Assembly: GCA_964595655.1 (NCBI GenBank)
Contig: CAZQQV010000079.1
Coordinates: 1-5,587 of the forward strand
Length of the DNA stretch: 5,587 nt
Origin: Caldimicrobium sp964595655
GTDB lineage: Bacteria > Desulfobacterota > Thermodesulfobacteria > Thermodesulfobacteriales > Thermodesulfobacteriaceae
Direction: 5' to 3'
Positions within the stretch are counted from its first letter, which is position 1. Each line of letters begins with the position of its first letter. Under the pieces are notes generated by a model. It made no database searches. It was not told the origin of the DNA and saw only the letters and a list, made by a program, of their open reading frames with translations. Below, one piece after another: positions 5,587 through 5,587 of the stretch. A program made the position numbers and the translations under genes.

Positions 5587-5587
5587 G

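Overview
This AT-rich window looks like a bacterial chromosome segment with ordinary housekeeping and envelope or signalling content. The proteins are rich in Lys, Glu and Ile. The coding strands are purine-rich, and the genes are packed with overlaps or very short gaps. Together with a cytochrome c assembly-type gene next to hemA, this suggests a thermophilic, low-GC, anaerobic-type lineage such as Thermodesulfobacteriota (Thermodesulfobacterium or Caldimicrobium-like). That placement is inference from composition and gene order and is only moderately secure. I see no mobile element, CRISPR array, tRNA or rRNA.

Layout: positions 1-83 are a leader with a 9-bp direct repeat. Positions 84-527 (+) encode single-stranded DNA-binding protein. 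Everything else is on the minus strand, apparently one five-gene operon read from the right edge leftward: a HDOD/coiled-coil/degenerate-GGDEF signalling protein (3948-5513), tlyA-type rRNA 2'-O-methyltransferase (3200-3970), a universal stress protein (2752-3168), a CcsA/HemX-type membrane heme-handling protein (1901-2734) and glutamyl-tRNA reductase hemA (529-1917). Gene junctions are a 23-nt overlap, a 31-nt gap, a 17-nt gap and a 17-nt overlap. hemA and ssb converge with one base between their stop codons.

Two sigma70-like promoters can be read on the minus strand. Both use the same -35 hexamer (TTGTCT) and a 17-bp spacer: one ahead of the signalling gene at the right edge, and one embedded in the tlyA stop codon ahead of the stress-protein gene. 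The second would let usp-ccsA-hemA be expressed apart from the upstream genes.

Functionally, hemA commits glutamyl-tRNA to tetrapyrrole synthesis, and its membrane neighbour either handles heme for cytochrome c maturation or tunes HemA levels. tlyA, the stress protein and the signalling protein have no obvious biochemical link to heme. I found no clearly undescribed system. The best leads are the catalytically dead GGDEF protein heading the operon, the altered tryptophan-rich heme signature in the CcsA-like protein, and the promoter and dyad architecture.
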